Source of the DNA: Bacteroidales bacterium
GTDB taxonomy: Bacteria; Bacteroidota; Bacteroidia; Bacteroidales; UBA932
DNA length: 9,040 nucleotides
Direction of reading: 5' to 3'
Assembly: GCA_017472115.1 (NCBI GenBank)
Contig: JAFUQW010000036.1
Span: forward strand, 1-9,040
Numbering within the stretch: position 1 is the stretch's first letter; every line of letters begins with the position of its first letter. Under the pieces are notes generated by a model, which did not search any database, was not told the origin of the DNA, and worked only from the letters and a program-made list of their open reading frames with translations. This document shows positions 6,734-9,040 of the stretch, piece by piece. The translations under genes were made by a program, and so were the position numbers.

Positions 6734-7171
6734 ATGGAAGAGGTAAGGATTGACAAATATCTCTGGTCCATAAGGGTTTACAAGACCAGAACGGATGCGA
6801 CCGATGCGTGCAAAGGAGGCAAGGTACGTGTTAACGGCTCCGATATAAAGCCGTCCAAGTCTGTAAAGGTCGGCGATGTCATCGTCGCCAGAAAGGGTGC
6901 TGTGGCATATACGTACAGAGTGCTTCAGCTTATTGACAAGAGGCAGGGAGCGAAGCTTGTCCCAAATTATGCAGAGAATCTTACTCCTCCGGAAGAACTG
7001 GCGAAGCTACGTGCTCCTGTCGAGACATTCTTCCTCAAGCGAGACCGCGGCGCCGGCCGTCCTACGAAGAAGGACAGGCGCCAGATGGAGGACCTCTGGG
7101 ACAACCTCAGTTTCGATGTCCCTGACGACATCGCTGAAATGATAGCGTCTGACTACGATTTCGAAGATTGA
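6734..7171 (+). CDS. hslR: S4-domain RNA-binding protein, Hsp15 (HslR) family
   Basis: The 145-residue protein opens with a canonical S4 RNA-binding domain (about 2-60): RIDKYLWSIRVYKTRTDA, then GKVRVNGSDIKPSKSVKVGDVI. Its basic C-terminal part (KRDRGAGRPTKKDRRQ, 102-117) is typical of the Hsp15 family. In E. coli, Hsp15 binds stalled 50S subunits carrying a nascent chain and helps recycle them; the same role is inferred here from family. The ATG at 6734 was chosen because the S4 domain starts right after it; the frame is open upstream only because it overlaps manA. It lies 4 nt after the manA stop, indicating a shared transcript that probably ends at the hairpin 7191-7224. The acidic last 20 residues (DVPDDIAEM...DYDFED) are a lineage-type extension. 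Confidence 0.9.
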   Translation: MEEVRIDKYLWSIRVYKTRTDATDACKGGKVRVNGSDIKPSKSVKVGDVIVARKGAVAYTYRVLQLIDKRQGAKLVPNYAENLTPPEELAKLRAPVETFFLKRDRGAGRPTKKDRRQMEDLWDNLSFDVPDDIAEMIASDYDFED

Positions 7172-7190
7172 CCTATATATCATAAACGAT

Positions 7191-7224
7191 TACCGGTCGG
7201 AGATCATGAAATCTCCGACCGGTA
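7191..7224. terminator. Perfect 14-bp hairpin between convergent genes, probable bidirectional terminator
   Basis: TACCGGTCGGAGAT (7191-7204) and its exact reverse complement (7211-7224) flank a 6-nt loop. The hairpin sits between the hslR stop (7171) and the rubrerythrin stop (7244), where both transcripts must end. There is no good T-run on the plus side and only a weak one (TCGTTTAT) on the minus side, so termination may be inefficient or factor-assisted. Alternatively the stem mainly protects 3' ends. Confidence 0.7.
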
Positions 7225-7243
7225 GTTGTCTGTATGGGCAGGA

Positions 7244-7795
7244 CTATTTGAAATACCTGTTGAAAAGTCCCTGGAATCCTGCTCCGTGACGTGCCTCGTC
7301 CTTGCACATCTCGTGTACTGTGTCGTGGATTGCGTCAAGATTCTGCTGCTTTGCAAGAGTTGCGATCCTCTTCTTGTCCTCGCATGCGCCCTGCTCTGCA
7401 AGCATTCTCTTCTCGACATTTGTCTTCGTGTCCCATACGCATTCTCCGAGAAGTTCTGCGAACTTGGCAGCATGCTCTGCCTCTTCCCATGCATACCTCT
7501 TGAATGCCTCTGCGATCTCAGGATAGCCTTCCCTGTCTGCCTGACGGCTCATTGCAAGGTACATTCCTACTTCCGAACACTCGCCTGCGAAATGGTCACG
7601 GAGTCCCTTGAGGATTTCAGGGTCTACTCCCTGCGCTACGCCGATCCTGTGCTCGTCGGCCCATGTGAGTGCGTCGCCTGTAGCAACGATCTCTTCGAAT
7701 TTCTCAGGTCCTACGTGGCAGATAGGACATTCCTGCGGCTTCTCGTTTCCTTCGTGGATGTATCCGCAAACCAGACATCTGTACTTCTTTACCAT
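7244..7795 (-). CDS. rbr: Rubrerythrin, reverse type (N-terminal rubredoxin, C-terminal diiron domain)
   Basis: A cytoplasmic peroxidase of anaerobes that reduces hydrogen peroxide with electrons passed through its rubredoxin centre. The 183-residue protein has the rubredoxin-type Fe(SCys)4 site first: C7, C10, C23 and C26 in CLVCGY and CPIC. The ferritin-like four-helix domain follows (about 58-183). Its diiron ligands are visible as E72 or E75 in [10 protein letters not shown]105-x-x-H108 in EEAEHA, E134 and/or E139, and E167-x-x-H170 in DEARH. Domain order is opposite to classical rubrerythrin and matches the reverse rubrerythrins described in clostridia. A free rubredoxin with near-identical iron-site sequence is encoded 51 nt upstream, with no terminator between, so the two are likely one transcript. 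The start ATG 7795 places the first CxxC at the usual distance. Confidence 0.94.
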   Translation of the reverse strand: MVKKYRCLVCGYIHEGNEKPQECPICHVGPEKFEEIVATGDALTWADEHRIGVAQGVDPEILKGLRDHFAGECSEVGMYLAMSRQADREGYPEIAEAFKRYAWEEAEHAAKFAELLGECVWDTKTNVEKRMLAEQGACEDKKRIATLAKQQNLDAIHDTVHEMCKDEARHGAGFQGLFNRYFK

Positions 7796-7846
7796 AATTT
7801 CAATCTTATTGTTACGTTCAACATTTATTCTTTTATACTTATTCGC

Positions 7847-7975
7847 TTATGCTTCTTCCTCTTCGGTAACCTCTTCGAAGTCTTCCGGTCCTACAAAGCA
7901 GAGAGGACACTCGTCCGGAGCAGTTTCACCTTCGTGGATATATCCGCATACTATGCATCTGAATTTCTTAGCCAT
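7847..7975 (-). CDS. Small stand-alone rubredoxin-like protein (42 residues)
   Basis: The minus-strand frame from ATG 7975 to TAA 7847 encodes 42 residues with C7, C10, C23 and C26 in [10 protein letters not shown] and CPLC, the four ligands of a rubredoxin iron site. It lines up without gaps with the N-terminus of the rubrerythrin just downstream: [12 protein letters not shown] versus [12 protein letters not shown], and CFVGPEDFEEV versus [11 protein letters not shown]. It ends in an acidic tail (EEEEA). It is shorter than ordinary rubredoxins (about 52-54 residues) and closer to the rubredoxin-like domain of rubrerythrins. It probably carries electrons to the rubrerythrin, or is a decoy or duplicate of its domain. 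A promoter lies at 8040-8070. Confidence is high because conservation of the cysteines, the alignment and the position all agree. Confidence 0.9.
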   Translation of the reverse strand: MAKKFRCIVCGYIHEGETAPDECPLCFVGPEDFEEVTEEEEA

Positions 7976-8039
7976 GGTATCTTTGTTTTATTGTGTTAAT
8001 GTTTTTTTAATTTTGAATAGTTCTAAATTGAATCTGTTG

Positions 8040-8070
8040 CAAAGGTAAGCAAAAAAATGATATCTGCAAG
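8040..8070 (-). promoter_or_regulatory. Probable sigma-ABfr promoter of the rubredoxin-rubrerythrin unit
   Basis: On the minus strand, CTTG (8070-8067; 3 of 4 bases of TTTG) is followed after 19 nt by TACCTTTG (8047-8040), a full -7 match. Transcription would start near 8033, giving a 5' leader of about 58 nt. The leader is AT-rich and has no clear ribosome-binding sequence, which is normal for Bacteroidota. Confidence 0.6.
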
Positions 8071-8086
8071 CGTTGAGAAGAAAAAA

Positions 8087-8100
8087 ATTAAAATTTTAAT
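8087..8100. repeat. 14-bp AT-only palindrome between divergent promoters
   Basis: ATTAAAATTTTAAT is a perfect palindrome in the 180-nt gap between the rubredoxin and AddB-like genes, between their two putative promoters. It could be a regulator site, for example for an oxidative-stress regulator. However, the whole stretch is A/T tracts, so chance is a fair explanation. Confidence 0.25.
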
Positions 8101-8142
8101 AAAAAAATATTGTTTGTGCCCCAGTTTGGCAATTAATAAGGT

Positions 8143-8150
8143 TATCTTTG
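8143..8150 (+). promoter_or_regulatory. -7 box for the AddB-like gene
   Basis: TATCTTTG fits TAnnTTTG fully and lies 5 nt before the start codon at 8156, so the transcript would be leaderless or nearly so. No TTTG stands at the proper 19-20 nt distance; the TTTG copies at 8113 and 8125 give spacings of 26 and 14. The call is therefore only moderate. Confidence 0.4.
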
Positions 8151-8155
8151 CATGT

Positions 8156-9040
8156 ATGAAGCCGTTTTTGAAACAGGTCGCTGACCGTTATTTTAATGAG
8201 GGAGACATTTCGGACAGATGCTTTATCTTTCCGAACCGCCGCTCCATGGTCTTTTTCAGGAAATATCTGGCAGAAGCTGCTGTCTCGTCTTCTTCGGGGT
8301 GTCCGTTGCTTTTGCCTCAGATGATGACCATCAATGATTTCTTTGCCAAGGCATCGGGCCTTATGGCAGCGGACCGCATTACACTTCTTCTGGAGCTGTA
8401 TGATTGTTATGCCGCCCTTAATCCGAAGGCCGAGTCCCTGGATGATTTCATATTCTGGGGAGATGTGATCCTTGGTGATTTCGATGATGTGGACAAATAC
8501 CTGGCGGATCCCAGGCAGATATTTGCGAATGTCGCCGACTACAAGCAGATACAGGATACATTCTCCTATCTCACTGATGTGCAGAGAAAGGCTCTTGAGG
8601 CATTTGTCGGACATTTCAGGGACGATTCGGGAAAGCTGACCGTCAATCTGGACAGCGAAGATCCCGCCGTAAAGGAGAGGTTTCTCCAGATATGGAACAT
8701 CCTGCAGCCTCTGTATGACTCCTTCAACAGGTCCCTGCTTGAAAAGGGGCTTGCTTATGAAGGCATGATCTACAGGTCGCTGGCATCTGCCGAGGACATG
8801 GATTTTGCCGGCATGTCCGGCATACGGTATGTCTTCGTCGGACTTAACGCATTGAATGAGTGCGAGAAGAAAGTGATGAAGGCGCTTAAGCAGAGGGGAA
8901 TGGCGGAATTCTGCTGGGACTGGTACGGAGAAATGGTGAAGGATCCGAAGAACCGTTCTTCGTTCTTCATGTCTGACAATGTCGAAATGTTCGGCCAGGA
9001 TATCATGCTTGAAGCGGAAAGGAAGAGCGCTCCCGAATTC
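8156..9040 (+). CDS. AddB-like PD-(D/E)XK nuclease/helicase-fold protein, N-terminal part
   Basis: An open frame runs from ATG 8156 to the window edge: 295 codons without a stop, so only the first third or so of the protein. The start MKPFLKQVADRYF, the motif FIFPNRRSMVFFRKYLAE (23-40), TINDFFAKASGL (58-69) and DFIFWGDVILGDFDDVDKYL (97-116) match what I know of the roughly 950-residue Bacteroidota AddB-like proteins. These combine an inactive UvrD-type helicase fold with a C-terminal RecB-type nuclease. They partner an AddA/UvrD-like helicase in double-strand-break processing. FPNRR stands where an active helicase would have its Walker A loop, as expected for AddB. The nuclease domain and the partner gene lie beyond the window and cannot be checked. 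A reading frame on the opposite strand here is a shadow. Confidence 0.87.
   Translation, partial: MKPFLKQVADRYFNEGDISDRCFIFPNRRSMVFFRKYLAEAAVSSSSGCPLLLPQMMTINDFFAKASGLMAADRITLLLELYDCYAALNPKAESLDDFIFWGDVILGDFDDVDKYLADPRQIFANVADYKQIQDTFSYLTDVQRKALEAFVGHFRDDSGKLTVNLDSEDPAVKERFLQIWNILQPLYDSFNRSLLEKGLAYEGMIYRSLASAEDMDFAGMSGIRYVFVGLNALNECEKKVMKALKQRGMAEFCWDWYGEMVKDPKNRSSFFMSDNVEMFGQDIMLEAERKSAPEF

Noticed and set aside
7226..7999. Long plus-strand open frame opposite rubrerythrin and rubredoxin
   Set aside because: It is a shadow of two well-supported minus-strand genes. Its Cys/Leu-rich translation matches no family I know and it lacks a promoter.
8096..8614. Minus-strand open frame of 172 codons opposite the AddB-like gene
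   Set aside because: It overlaps the conserved N-terminus of the AddB-like protein on the other strand and would end inside the divergent promoter region.
9035..9040. GAATTC at the very end of the window
   Set aside because: It is in frame within the AddB-like gene (Glu-Phe) and a single six-base site at the edge is not evidence of a cloning junction.

Overview
The window looks like chromosomal DNA of a Bacteroidota member, probably order Bacteroidales. The reasons are the promoter type (a TTTG / TAnnTTTG sigma-ABfr match ahead of the tRNAs, with similar boxes elsewhere), start codons mostly without clear Shine-Dalgarno sequences, tRNAs without an encoded CCA, and the gene families present. 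No gap between genes exceeds about 180 bases.

Layout. Positions 1-184 (minus): a tRNA pair, a cut-off tRNA that is probably Val followed upstream by tRNA-Asp(GTC), behind a textbook promoter. 214-691 (minus): a small heat-shock protein of the Hsp20 family with its own terminator. 834-5444: three related genes of unknown function. An 814-residue exported TPR protein on the plus strand meets, tail to tail, a two-gene minus-strand unit. That unit encodes a 354-residue exported shorter relative and a 360-residue membrane protein with a cytoplasmic TIR-like/DUF4062-like N-terminus and a periplasmic C-terminus. All three carry the same kind of carboxypeptidase-regulatory-like beta-sandwich, ending in a YK(H/K)G(Y/F)(E/Q)I signature. 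5500-7171 (plus): manA (mannose-6-phosphate isomerase, with an odd Cys/His insert) and, 4 bases later, an Hsp15-type S4 RNA-binding protein. 7191-7224: a perfect 14-bp hairpin between convergent genes. 7244-7975 (minus): a 42-residue stand-alone rubredoxin followed by a reverse-type rubrerythrin. 8156-9040 (plus): the first 295 codons of an AddB-like PD-(D/E)XK nuclease/helicase-fold protein, running off the window.

How the genes may work together. manA plus the S4 gene, and rubredoxin plus rubrerythrin, are ordinary two-gene units for sugar-phosphate metabolism/RNA quality control and peroxide detoxification. The central three-gene locus is the accessory-looking part. Its shared periplasmic domain suggests that the two exported proteins and the outside part of the TIR-like membrane protein belong to one envelope system, with signal or effector output inside the cell. 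That role is inference. The family memberships rest on motifs read by eye; no search was run.
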